Part shown: piece by piece, positions 41,852 to 51,953 of the stretch
Layout of the letters: each line of letters starts with the position of its first letter
Numbering within the stretch: position 1 is the first letter of the stretch
Source of the DNA: Aquimarina sp042434915
GTDB lineage: Bacteria > Bacteroidota > Bacteroidia > Flavobacteriales > Flavobacteriaceae
Length of the DNA: 64,000 nt
NCBI RefSeq assembly: GCF_042434915.1
Contig: NZ_CP170198.1
Coordinates: 2,852,001 to 2,916,000 of the forward strand
Direction of reading: 5' to 3'
The notes under the pieces: generated by a model
Told to the model about the DNA's origin: nothing
Databases searched by the model: none
What the model saw: the letters and a program-made list of their open reading frames with translations, nothing else
Translations under genes and position numbers: made by a program

Positions 41852-44800
41852 ATGAAAGAAATATTAAATTTTGAACTGCACTATCGATTAAGCAGACCCG
41901 CTACTTGGATTTATTTTACCTTGGGACTATTGATTGCTACCCTACTTGCTGTTTTTGAACAATCTGGAACGGCCGAATATGTTAATAGCCCAAATAATAT
42001 TACGAGTATACTGGTACCTGTTTCGGTTATAGCCATTTTCTTTTATGCTGCAATAATGGGCGTGCCTGTTTACAGAGACGCCGAACATAAAACGGCAGAG
42101 ACGTACTTTACTTTTCCTATTAACCCAAAATCCTATATCTTAGGTCGTTTTTTGGGGAGTTATCTAATCGCTTCCTTAGTTAATGTCGGAATTGTAGTAG
42201 GTGCTATGCTGGGATTTGGAATCGGTGCTTTTTTAGATCGTCCAGATTTTGGAACTTATACCGCTTTTAGCTTTAGCTCCTATATTTTACCGTATCTTTT
42301 TATTTTACAAAGCAACGCGTTACTAATTGGTGCATTATTTTTTGGCTTAATGGCTTTTTTTAAGAAAATGCCAATCATTTATTTGGGTGGAATTATTCTA
42401 TTTCTGTTGTATAACATTTCTGGAGACTTACTTTCTAATCTTGACAACCAATGGTTAAGTGTTTACTTAGATCCCTTTGGGGGAAGGGTTTTTAGTTTAG
42501 TGAAAAAATATTGGTCTATTAATGAGCTTAACACCAATTCGCTACCGCTTTACGGTAAGTTTTTATTTAACAGAGTGCTATGGCTTAGCATTGCAATCAT
42601 CCTATTTTTAATCACTTTATTTAAATTTGATTACAAGAAATTTTTAACATCGTCAAAACAAAAACAACACAAGCAGTTAACCCCATTAGTTACAAAAAAT
42701 AGACCATTGATTTCTCAGGAATTCAATGCAGCACATGAAAATCGTAATTTACTTTCACTAAGCAAGATTGAAATTCTCTCTATTATAAAAGATCCAATTT
42801 TTCTAATTCTTTTGATCATAGGGATTCTAGTAGCTTTATTCACAGTATTTAAAGGAAACGAAACTTATGGTACGCCCAACTTGCCGCTAACCCGTTATGT
42901 CATTATGTATATTTCTGGAGGCTTATCTTTATTATCTATAATTATTCTGGTAATTTATGCCGGAGAGGCAGTACACCGAACTCGTAATAATAAAACCTTT
43001 GTGTTTTATGACGCGCTTCCTATAAGCAATAATAGTCTTTATTATTCAAAAGTTATCGCATTAATAAGTACTGCCACATTGCTTACTCTACTAAATATCG
43101 TTGTTGCAGTATTGTATCAAACTATCAACGGTTATTTTACCTATGAATTAGGAATGCAGTTTGTTTATAATTTTGCTATGATTTTCCCTGGATTCATTAT
43201 GACTATACTCCTTGCCTTTTTTATTCATGTATTAGTTAATAATAAGTTTTTAGGTCATTTTGTAGTAATCGCTTTATACATTGGATTACCCTTATTGGTT
43301 ACGCTAGCTTTTAAAAGCAATAATCCAATGTTAATATTTACTGGAGCAACCTCTTTTTTTATAAGTGATCTCAACGGTTTTGGTCATTATTTGACAGGCA
43401 TATTTTGGCTTAATTTGTATTGGATATTGGCGACGCTTATTTTAATGATATTGGGTAAGTTGTTTTGGACAAGAGGCTTTACAGCTTCATTTAAGGAAAG
43501 GTGTCACCTTGCAATAAAACGTTTAAAAACACCCACAAAGTTGTCACTCAGTATCATAATATCAATATTTATAGCTGTTGCAGGATATACTTATTACAAT
43601 TTAAAAGTCCTCAATACCATACATGCAAGTACTTATGCAGATAAAACTGGTGCCCAAGCAGAAAAAAAGTATGCAAAGTATATAGATCAATTACATCCTG
43701 TGGTAACCGACCTCAAAGCATTTATAGATATTTATCCAAACGAAAGAAACATCGAGGCAAGAGGTGAATTTATAATTACAAACCCAGATCTTGTCAAATC
43801 AATCGACACCTTGTTACTTGAAATGCAATATCCAAATATGCACACAAAACTAAAAAGAGTAGTATATAATGGAGTTGAACTTGAACCTGTATATAAAGAC
43901 TCAATCTATCGATTATTTTTGTACAAACTTCCCGAAGCTTTGATACCGTCGACTGATGCTAAATTAACTATTGAAGTGAATGCCGAAACCCGAGGATTTG
44001 CAAATGAAATGGAAACACAAGTACTCAACAATGGTTCTTTTTTAAATAATCAGATATTTCCTAGATTTCATTATGACCGTAGCGTGATTGATAATGGCGT
44101 ACGTAGGAAGTATAATTTGGATAAATTGGATTATATTTTACCTCCACGGTCAGACGCTGCAGCAGTTAAAAAGAATTTATTTAATGAAGATGCCAACTAT
44201 ATTAACTTTGAGGCTACAGTGAGTACCTCTTCTGATCAAATTGCTATAGCTCCAGGTAAATTAAAGCGAAAATGGATCGAAAATGATCGTGCTTTTTATC
44301 ATTACCAACTTGAATCAAAAACTAATTTATTTTTTAATGTGGTATCGGCAAAATATGATGTCGAACAATCCGAATGGGTAGCCCCTAGTGGTAAAAAAGT
44401 GATGATTGAAATTTATCATTCTCCAAAACATAAAAAAAACCTAAAACATTTTATTGAAGGCGCAAAAGTAGCACTACACTATTGTTCAGCAAATTTTATG
44501 GAATATCCCAATAGTGTTTTACGAATTGTTGAATTTCCCGCACATTCGGTGTTTGCACAATCCTTTGCTACCACAATACCTTACTCAGAAAACTTTGGTT
44601 TTGCTGCAGATTTTGACAGAGCCGAAGATTTTAACTACGCATTTAGAATTACTACACACGAGGTAGCACATCAATGGTGGGGACACTTAGTTACACCAAG
44701 CAAAACGTCTGGAGCTAATATAATTTCTGAAACTTTATCAGAATATACATCATTGATGACCATGAAACAGAAATATGGTGAAAATGGAATAAAAAACTTC

Positions 44801-45454
44801 TTGAAATATTCTCTAGATGATTATTTGCGTAGTAGATCTTTTAGTTTTAAACCAGAACGTACCTTACTTAATGTAGAAACAGGTCAGCATATTTGGTATC
44901 GTAAGGGTTCTATGATTATGTACCATTTGCAAGATGTTATTGGTGAGGAAAAAATGAATACTGCTTTAAAAAAATTCTCAGATGAATTCAAATATTATAA
45001 TAAAAAAATATATCCCACATCACAAGATTTGTATAATGCTATTAGAGAAATAACACCCGATTCGTTAAAGTATTTGGTAGATGATGGATTTAATGAAATT
45101 GTACTCTATGAAAACCGAGTAAACTCGGCGAGCACAGAAAAACAAAAAGATGCTTCATTTAAAACAACTGTAACCGTGACATCAAAAAAGATCTACTATA
45201 ACGATTCTGGCAAAGAAAAATACGTAGATTCAACCGCAAACTATATAGAAATTGGTCTTTTTGGTGAAGACATTAAAGATACCCTGGATGTAACATTAAA
45301 GAATCCGTACTATCTAGAGCGAAAATGGTTACAGCCTGGTGATAATACTTTTACAATCTATACAAAAGAAAAACCGCTACGCGCTGGGATTGATCCTTAT
45401 AACAAATTGATCGATCGAGACTCTGAGGATAATTTGAAGAGCATTGAAGAATAA
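41852..45454 (+). CDS. ABC permease fused to M1 aminopeptidase-like domain
   Basis: This 1200-aa protein has about a dozen membrane segments in residues 1-570, in two permease halves with a spacer around 255-320, plus one more helix. The C-terminal 580 residues are a periplasmic M1-type peptidase domain. The zinc motif is HEVAHQWWGH (H936, E937, H940), and the third ligand E lies in ISETLSEY, one residue further than in classical M1 enzymes. The usual GxMEN motif is replaced by PYSENFGF. Such fusions are frequent in Bacteroidota. The transported substrate is unknown. Confidence 0.9.
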   Translation: MKEILNFELHYRLSRPATWIYFTLGLLIATLLAVFEQSGTAEYVNSPNNITSILVPVSVIAIFFYAAIMGVPVYRDAEHKTAETYFTFPINPKSYILGRFLGSYLIASLVNVGIVVGAMLGFGIGAFLDRPDFGTYTAFSFSSYILPYLFILQSNALLIGALFFGLMAFFKKMPIIYLGGIILFLLYNISGDLLSNLDNQWLSVYLDPFGGRVFSLVKKYWSINELNTNSLPLYGKFLFNRVLWLSIAIILFLITLFKFDYKKFLTSSKQKQHKQLTPLVTKNRPLISQEFNAAHENRNLLSLSKIEILSIIKDPIFLILLIIGILVALFTVFKGNETYGTPNLPLTRYVIMYISGGLSLLSIIILVIYAGEAVHRTRNNKTFVFYDALPISNNSLYYSKVIALISTATLLTLLNIVVAVLYQTINGYFTYELGMQFVYNFAMIFPGFIMTILLAFFIHVLVNNKFLGHFVVIALYIGLPLLVTLAFKSNNPMLIFTGATSFFISDLNGFGHYLTGIFWLNLYWILATLILMILGKLFWTRGFTASFKERCHLAIKRLKTPTKLSLSIIISIFIAVAGYTYYNLKVLNTIHASTYADKTGAQAEKKYAKYIDQLHPVVTDLKAFIDIYPNERNIEARGEFIITNPDLVKSIDTLLLEMQYPNMHTKLKRVVYNGVELEPVYKDSIYRLFLYKLPEALIPSTDAKLTIEVNAETRGFANEMETQVLNNGSFLNNQIFPRFHYDRSVIDNGVRRKYNLDKLDYILPPRSDAAAVKKNLFNEDANYINFEATVSTSSDQIAIAPGKLKRKWIENDRAFYHYQLESKTNLFFNVVSAKYDVEQSEWVAPSGKKVMIEIYHSPKHKKNLKHFIEGAKVALHYCSANFMEYPNSVLRIVEFPAHSVFAQSFATTIPYSENFGFAADFDRAEDFNYAFRITTHEVAHQWWGHLVTPSKTSGANIISETLSEYTSLMTMKQKYGENGIKNFLKYSLDDYLRSRSFSFKPERTLLNVETGQHIWYRKGSMIMYHLQDVIGEEKMNTALKKFSDEFKYYNKKIYPTSQDLYNAIREITPDSLKYLVDDGFNEIVLYENRVNSASTEKQKDASFKTTVTVTSKKIYYNDSGKEKYVDSTANYIEIGLFGEDIKDTLDVTLKNPYYLERKWLQPGDNTFTIYTKEKPLRAGIDPYNKLIDRDSEDNLKSIEE

Positions 45455-45463
45455 CGTCTTTAC

Positions 45464-45545
45464 ATAAGCTATGACCAATCATAGCTTATTTAATACGTAA
45501 ACTAAAACTGTGATAAGAATGCGCTTTATTATCACAGTTTTTAAA
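45464..45545 (+). terminator. Two successive hairpins after the permease gene
   Basis: ATAAGCTATGA-CCAA-TCATAGCTTAT (45464-45489) is followed by AAAACTGTGAT/ATCACAGTTTT (45504-45541), with a T run at its end. A double terminator. Confidence 0.7.
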
Positions 45546-45627
45546 TAAATAGAACCTTTGTAATAAGTTAGCGTATTAAACGTCTTATAAAGATATTATA
45601 TTAGACATTTTAGTAAATCAAGTACTT

Positions 45628-47124
45628 ATGCGATTATATACGCTTTTATTTGTAAGCTTTATAGGCTTATACAACACTAGTTATGCCCAAAGCACTGTTT
45701 ATACTGTAGTGGATCAAACAACTAAGCTACCCATTCCTTATGCTACGGTTCAAACTTCAAAAAATCAAGGCGTATATGCTAATGACGAAGGTCGTTTTAG
45801 TATTTCCTCTGAAGAGTATACTAAAGCTATAGACTCTCTTTATATAACATCAATGGGTTATGAAGAAGCTAAACTTGTTCTTTCTAAAATTACCGATACC
45901 ATAATTTATTTACAACCTAAAACCATCGCCTTAGAAGGGGCTTTTGTATCGAATAAAGCATTAACAGTAGATGAAATTATCGAACAAGTTAAAGACAACT
46001 TAGAACAAAACTACGGACCTACACTAAGTCAAAAGCGCTTTTTTTTGAGAATCTCGGATCTTGGCAAAGTACGACGTATAAATATCGATTTTAAAAAATC
46101 TACAATAGAAGCCTTTGACAAGAAATTTTTGGATAGTGTCGTAACCATGTTACCAAAAAAGTCAGAGTTTTATAGTGAAATACTCGGCGATTACTATAAA
46201 AACATAAGTGATGAAAAACTCACTATAATCAAGGCAGCAAAACTTTATGATAAAAACAATCAAGGTTCGATCGAAGCTTTGGGCAAGAAAGTAGAACAAA
46301 TATTTAAAGAAAATGTTAAACCAAATTCTTATTTAAAAATTAAATCGGGTTTCTTTTTTGGAACTAAAGTACAAGTGGATTCGATTTTAAAAGTAAGTGA
46401 TGATGCTAAACAGGTAAAAACGGAGCTAGAAAAGCAAGATGTTAACAAAGCTTATGTGACTGATCAAAAAGAAACCATTACTTCCTTAATTAGTAATACC
46501 CTCTATGACGAGAACTCCAAACTAAATATAATACACAAATCTGGACGCTATGATTTTGAATTAGTAGACTACTCTACAATAAATGAGAATAGTGTGTATG
46601 TTGTTAAATTTACACCTGGTCGAAGAGCAGATTTTAAAGGTACTTTATATATCAATACACAAGATTTTGCAATTATGCGTGTGGATTATGAAAACACAAA
46701 AACATTAAAAAGTTTTGGCCTGTTGGGCATTGATTATAAAGAGAATGTATACAAAGGAAAAACCATTTTTTCAAAAGGGAAAGATTCTAAATACCATATT
46801 AAGTTTTTGCAAAAATATCAGGGGAACACATTTGGTATTGATCGTCCCCTCAAGATAATTGAAAAGAATAAATATGTTAGCGGAAAGCGTAAGCAAAATG
46901 AACTCTCTCTAGGCATCGATGTGGGTATGACACATTTGATAAAGACAGAACTAGTAATCTATAACAATGCTCCCATTAGTAAAACAGCCTATCAAAAAAT
47001 TAAAGAAGACTATACCATCGAACCTCAATATCTGTCCAAATATAATCCTGATTTCTGGAATGGATATACAATCATGGAGCCTAATACTGCCATACGCAGT
47101 TTTGAGGCCAAAGATGGATTGTAG
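45628..47124 (+). CDS. Secreted protein with carboxypeptidase-like regulatory domain
   Basis: This 498-aa protein has a signal peptide (1-20, SYAQ), a CarboxypepD_reg-like beta-sandwich (22-100: IPYATVQTSKNQGVYANDEGRFSI), and a long lysine-rich region with extended beta structure (300-440). Proteins of this kind are envelope or periplasmic proteins of unknown function. It does not look like a TonB receptor because no barrel follows. Confidence 0.6.
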   Translation: MRLYTLLFVSFIGLYNTSYAQSTVYTVVDQTTKLPIPYATVQTSKNQGVYANDEGRFSISSEEYTKAIDSLYITSMGYEEAKLVLSKITDTIIYLQPKTIALEGAFVSNKALTVDEIIEQVKDNLEQNYGPTLSQKRFFLRISDLGKVRRINIDFKKSTIEAFDKKFLDSVVTMLPKKSEFYSEILGDYYKNISDEKLTIIKAAKLYDKNNQGSIEALGKKVEQIFKENVKPNSYLKIKSGFFFGTKVQVDSILKVSDDAKQVKTELEKQDVNKAYVTDQKETITSLISNTLYDENSKLNIIHKSGRYDFELVDYSTINENSVYVVKFTPGRRADFKGTLYINTQDFAIMRVDYENTKTLKSFGLLGIDYKENVYKGKTIFSKGKDSKYHIKFLQKYQGNTFGIDRPLKIIEKNKYVSGKRKQNELSLGIDVGMTHLIKTELVIYNNAPISKTAYQKIKEDYTIEPQYLSKYNPDFWNGYTIMEPNTAIRSFEAKDGL

Positions 47125-47577
47125 CATGTTGGTTTTTTGTTATTTTAACAGATAACTACTTTTTGTACTTAATACTATATTTTCAACTATATCCTTTGGA
47201 TAGTAACCACAAAACCAAATATAATTCACCAGCGACTCGTTTACAGAAAATGGAGATAGTATGAATATAGTAAGAAGAGATGTTGCCAAAAAAGTGTTTA
47301 TTCGAATAAGCGCGGGATAATTAAACGCAAAAGGAAAAGGATATTAAATAAAAAACTTCTAAATATAGGCTTACCGATACTTTTTTACACAAAGTGATAA
47401 TACGCATAGAGCACATTAATTAAGTAGTAAACGATGAAAACATATCAGTTTAAGGACACCCAAAACAGTATGCTTTTTAAAATTATAGTGCAGCTCTGAT
47501 TCGTTTCAGGTATACCAAACCATGTGATAGCTACTTCTAAAATCATTTTTTTGTCAATTTAAATCGTTGTAAAAGCA
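47125..47577. other. Noncoding stretch between convergent genes
   Basis: About 450 nt without an open frame that looks coding on either strand. I see no tRNA, insertion sequence end or long repeat. It may be decayed sequence. Confidence 0.4.
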
Positions 47578-47607
47578 AAGAAGACCGTCTCAAAAGACGG
47601 TCTTCTT
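47578..47607 (-). terminator. Terminator after the M36 protease gene
   Basis: AAGAAGACCGTCT and AGACGGTCTTCTT form a perfect 13-bp stem with the loop CAAA, 25 nt beyond the minus-strand stop codon. Confidence 0.7.
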
Positions 47608-47631
47608 AAAAATTTACGTTTATACGTATAG

Positions 47632-50600
47632 TTATTCGATTACAAAACGTTTCGTTTCTCCATCAACTTTAAGTATATACATACCAGTATCAAGATTCCC
47701 TACATTAATAGTTTTACTACCTGCTAATGTCCCTTGTGCTACTACTTGTCCAACTACATTCAAAATTGAATAAGCATTATTAGCGCGCATAGTATTTTTC
47801 ATCGCAATTTGTAAAACTCCTCCTCTTTTAAGTGGATTTGGAGAGATTGTGAAAGAAGAAACACTTTCTTCATCCTCATTTCCGTAAATCGGAGTTTTTG
47901 GTCCGAAATCTGCTACTACAGCGGCAGCTCCATCACAAGATCCTTCATAAATCTTAACATTAGTAAAGGTTGAATTATTCCCTGATCCAGCATCATTATC
48001 ATTAACGAATACTAATCGATCCATGGCACCTGTATAGAAACTACCTACAGGAATTACGTAGGTTGTGGTACCGCTAGTATAGTTGTCGTAATTAGTTATT
48101 CCGTAATTTTGAGTACCATGAACTTTTATAACTCTTGTAGAAGTTAAGGTGTTATCATTTTCAAAGGCAATTCCATGAATTTCTCCTTCAGAAGTACTAT
48201 TAAAGTCGAACTCTATGACAGTATTTGCAGTTACTGTATAATTAAGAGCAATATACTTCCAAGTATTATTGGATAACGATAATCCACTACCAGAATTTAC
48301 GATGGAGAAATTACCTGCCGAATCCTGAGTAGCAAACGAAGTTATACTAAAGTTATTGAAATTAACTGAATCACATGACGGTTCTGGATTAACTATTCCA
48401 TTAGAAATACGTAGATCATCTATACTCACATCACCTTGCCAGCTACTACCTGTAACTGTATTAAGACGCAATTGAACACTAGCATTTCTTGCGTATGCAG
48501 AAAGATCTACATTAGCTACATTCCAGTCTGTTCCTTGTGCTCCAGTTCTACTAAATACACTTGTCCAGTTTCCTGTGTTTTCTGTTCTAGCTTCTACGGT
48601 AAAAGTACCTACAGCACTACCAACCATATGATATTGAAAACTCAATACTGGAGAAGTCAAACCGCTAAAATCTAAACAAGGAGAATTTAAGATCGCTCTT
48701 TTAGTAGGAAATCCAGTTCCATCTCCAGAAGCTTCAACATAAATATAAGAATTACCATTGATAGCACCACTAGGTCCTGTACCGTCAGAAGGTGTACCGT
48801 TAGCGTTAACTGTCCAGTTTAAATCATCTCCAGAAGCTTGAGACCAAGCACCTATGTTCCCTTCAAAACTTTCGTTGTATGGGAACGAGGTTATGTCACC
48901 AGAACACTCATCACCACCTGGTCCAGGTCCGCCACCATCACAAGGATTAACAAATGATACTGTTTGATCTGTTTGTTGGTTGCTACCTCCATTATTATTT
49001 TCATCTGCATCTTGACCTACGCCACGCTCAGCAAATGCTTTCCAGATTATACATGAGTACTGACCTCCATATAAATCTTGATCTGCCTGAAGAATACCAT
49101 CTCTACCTGAAACGAACCCAGGGTTATTTGCTGTGTTTTTCAAACCTTCAATTACTAAAGCCATGGCTATATTATTACCCCCAGTTCCGTTATAAAAATC
49201 AGGATCAAATCCTTCAGCATCTATTAATCCCCAAGTCATATCCCATAGGATTGTAGCGAATGCGTATCCAACTCCATGAGGTCTTGCTAATCCACCGATA
49301 TCTGCATAGTCTGTATTGTTTACAGATCTATCTATAGAGTATGGGGTAGGACGTATACCATCACCATTTGTTGGCTGATTTAAGGCATAGGTACCTATTC
49401 CTCTAGAATCAGTTCCAGAATCACCCGCTTTCATTGTAAGCATTAGTCCAAACCAGTCTGACCATCCTTCACCCATTTGCTCAGAACCGCCTAAAGTATT
49501 AGAAGAAGGTCCACCTACTAGTCTTATTGAAATACCATGACCATATTCGTGAGCGATGATTCCATTATCCAAATCTCCATCTCTATCAGGATTTGGACTT
49601 GTCCAAAGAAACATTTGCATTCTAGGATTACCTCCATCACCTGGAGTAGAAAAGTTTGCGTTATTACTACCGCTTCCATCTTGTGCATCTGCATTTACAG
49701 AATCGCCACCTGCACCACCTTTTCCATAGTTGTTTTCTTGAAAATTTCCACTTGCTTCATCAAAACCATATTGATAAAATACATCATGCATGATATTATT
49801 CCAATAGAAAAGATTTGTTATAGCTGCATCATCATAAGATGCAGGCGCTTGAGTAAGATTTAATGGAAAATTAAAATCTAAACTTGATCCCCCATCTGGA
49901 GAAAATCCTGTTCCATTATTTCCATTTCTATCTTCCTGAGCCCATACATTATTACCTCTAGTAATTGTATATTCTGCTCCAGCGCTACCATTGGTATCAT
50001 GCCATCCATATGGAGATGCATTAGAGTTAGCGGGATTCGTTACTACAGAACGATTTCCATGACTAGGACTCTCTATAGGCATTGCATATACATTATACGA
50101 ATCTGGAGCAAGAGCTGCGGTTGCTTCTGCTTTGGTTGGTACTGTAGGAATATCCTTGTGCCCTAGTGCAGGTTCTTTATGATTGTGAGTTTCGTGATCT
50201 GGCGTACCAAAATTACAAGTAATCACCCAATCTTCTGTGTGCAAAATTTCACCTGTGACCGCATCTACATTAGCATTCCACCAATGTTGACCATCTTTTT
50301 GGTATAAACTAACACGCCATGTTAATACAAGTTCATCATCTTGTTGAATATAAACTTGTTTTGCCTCTATCGGTTCTAATGCAATCCCAGAATCTTCATA
50401 AACAAAACCATTATTGGATCTGTTCATTGATCTTGATAATTTGGGCGAGCCAAGTTTATGTGCCTTTGCTACATTCATAATAGCAGACTCTGCAGAAAGA
50501 GAACTTCTAGCAGAGGATGCTTTGGTTTTTAAACCTTTTACAAATTGATCTATTTCCCAAGTTACTTGATCACCATTCTTTACCGTAAGCTTATAGGTTG

Positions 50601-50835
50601 CATACTGTATTGGGATTCCTTGGTAATACTGCTGTATATAAACGTGCTGTATCGCAGGATTTAAAGAAGGAACGATATTGGTTACTTTCCACTCTGACAC
50701 ATCTTCTGCTGTCAAAGCCGATTTAGCGGTCGCGCTATTGAAATGATTTTTTACAACACCATCCATAACGCTTTGCGCGAACATTGTTTGTCCTACAAAT
50801 AGAAATAATAAGACAAAGGAGTACATTTTTTTCAT
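47632..50835 (-). CDS. Secreted M36 (fungalysin) metalloprotease with T9SS tail
   Basis: This 1067-aa protein has a signal peptide (1-20, MFAQ), an FTP-type propeptide (about 20-215), and a fungalysin M36 domain (about 230-640). The zinc motif is HEYGHGISIRLVGG near residue 430, with the third ligand in MGEGWSDWFG. Then come a MAM/concanavalin-like jelly-roll (about 655-810), a further beta domain and a type IX secretion sorting tail (TISPNPLKRGG...GMYILKV...KRFVIE). It is an exported protease with accessory binding domains. A possible role is feeding on protein particles. Confidence 0.93.
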   Translation of the reverse strand: MKKMYSFVLLFLFVGQTMFAQSVMDGVVKNHFNSATAKSALTAEDVSEWKVTNIVPSLNPAIQHVYIQQYYQGIPIQYATYKLTVKNGDQVTWEIDQFVKGLKTKASSARSSLSAESAIMNVAKAHKLGSPKLSRSMNRSNNGFVYEDSGIALEPIEAKQVYIQQDDELVLTWRVSLYQKDGQHWWNANVDAVTGEILHTEDWVITCNFGTPDHETHNHKEPALGHKDIPTVPTKAEATAALAPDSYNVYAMPIESPSHGNRSVVTNPANSNASPYGWHDTNGSAGAEYTITRGNNVWAQEDRNGNNGTGFSPDGGSSLDFNFPLNLTQAPASYDDAAITNLFYWNNIMHDVFYQYGFDEASGNFQENNYGKGGAGGDSVNADAQDGSGSNNANFSTPGDGGNPRMQMFLWTSPNPDRDGDLDNGIIAHEYGHGISIRLVGGPSSNTLGGSEQMGEGWSDWFGLMLTMKAGDSGTDSRGIGTYALNQPTNGDGIRPTPYSIDRSVNNTDYADIGGLARPHGVGYAFATILWDMTWGLIDAEGFDPDFYNGTGGNNIAMALVIEGLKNTANNPGFVSGRDGILQADQDLYGGQYSCIIWKAFAERGVGQDADENNNGGSNQQTDQTVSFVNPCDGGGPGPGGDECSGDITSFPYNESFEGNIGAWSQASGDDLNWTVNANGTPSDGTGPSGAINGNSYIYVEASGDGTGFPTKRAILNSPCLDFSGLTSPVLSFQYHMVGSAVGTFTVEARTENTGNWTSVFSRTGAQGTDWNVANVDLSAYARNASVQLRLNTVTGSSWQGDVSIDDLRISNGIVNPEPSCDSVNFNNFSITSFATQDSAGNFSIVNSGSGLSLSNNTWKYIALNYTVTANTVIEFDFNSTSEGEIHGIAFENDNTLTSTRVIKVHGTQNYGITNYDNYTSGTTTYVIPVGSFYTGAMDRLVFVNDNDAGSGNNSTFTNVKIYEGSCDGAAAVVADFGPKTPIYGNEDEESVSSFTISPNPLKRGGVLQIAMKNTMRANNAYSILNVVGQVVAQGTLAGSKTINVGNLDTGMYILKVDGETKRFVIE

Positions 50836-51953
50836 ATATATAAATATTTGAGTTTGTGTTAACTAAAATTAACAAAATAAATAACATCTTATACTCAAAT
50901 ACAAAATCACTACATATTATTTATAGATTTTGCTGTTTTTTTGAATTTTTCGCAAAACTTAGACAATCATCAATAGTATGTAGCTAAACTATCTGCTAAC
51001 CCATATAAACACTAGAATTCTTAAAGTTAATTTAACATGATTATTAAGTAGGCCTGATAATCAAAAGAATGACTATCCCTTTTTCTGATTACGGGATATC
51101 TGTAGAATTTTTTTTTTACTTTTTTTTGAAAAAACTTTTTTTACAGTAGGTTACGAATACATTTGTTTATCAATATCCCAAAAAGATTAAACAACTTATT
51201 CTACAACAAACCAATTTGTAATAAAATAATGATGTTCTTGAATAATAAAATTACTACTTTAACTCAAGACATGTTCAAATTTTCTCTTATTAAAAATACG
51301 AGAAATTAGATATTATTTGATCCCTTAAATGTGGTTATGCTATAGATTGGAATAGCTTATAATTAATGGTGACAGCGTATCGCGTTTGCAAGCAATGAGC
51401 TTAGCTAGAAGCTAACATAAAATTACCCGCCATAACTCATAATACAGGTAAATTATTATGGTTATCCACAAAAATTAACCATAAAACAATTAATTGGTGT
51501 ATTTATAGCCTTTGAAACCATAGATTAAAATACGATTTAAAAAGCTACTGAAATTATTGACAAACTCACAACTTTATGAAACTTTCCTATATTTAGATTA
51601 AGGTTTAATCAAATGTATAATATCCCTGTGTGATCAGGAACCATTGTGGTTTCAATTCATACAACAAAATAAAATTACTGCATTCTAGAGTAGATAAGCA
51701 AACTTGTCAACTTATAAGATTAGATAACTCTACTTTACTAACAAAAAAAGTTTTTAATCTTATAATTAGGTAATTCATCTACACTAAACTCTACTACGAT
51801 TTTAAGACGTATTCATTAAATTTTTAAAATTTATAGTCTATTTTTTTTGGAGTAACTTATATGTTAATAGTATATTAGAAGGATTATTATCAAATATTCT
51901 TAAACCCTACACTATCTTATCTCGATTACAGAAGATAGTTTAACCTTCTTATT
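50836..51953. other. Long noncoding stretch with an 11-bp inverted repeat
   Basis: About 1.1 kb, AT-rich, with no coding frame that I can support. It must contain the promoters of the divergent M36 and LRR genes, though no clear TAnnTTTG box stands out. TTATAAGATTA (51712-51722) and TAATCTTATAA (51755-51765) are a perfect inverted pair 32 nt apart. No insertion sequence or RNA gene recognised. Confidence 0.4.

Noticed and set aside
47125..47631. Insertion sequence remnant suspected in the empty stretch
   Set aside because: No terminal inverted repeats, no target duplication and no transposase-like peptide in any frame that I could read.
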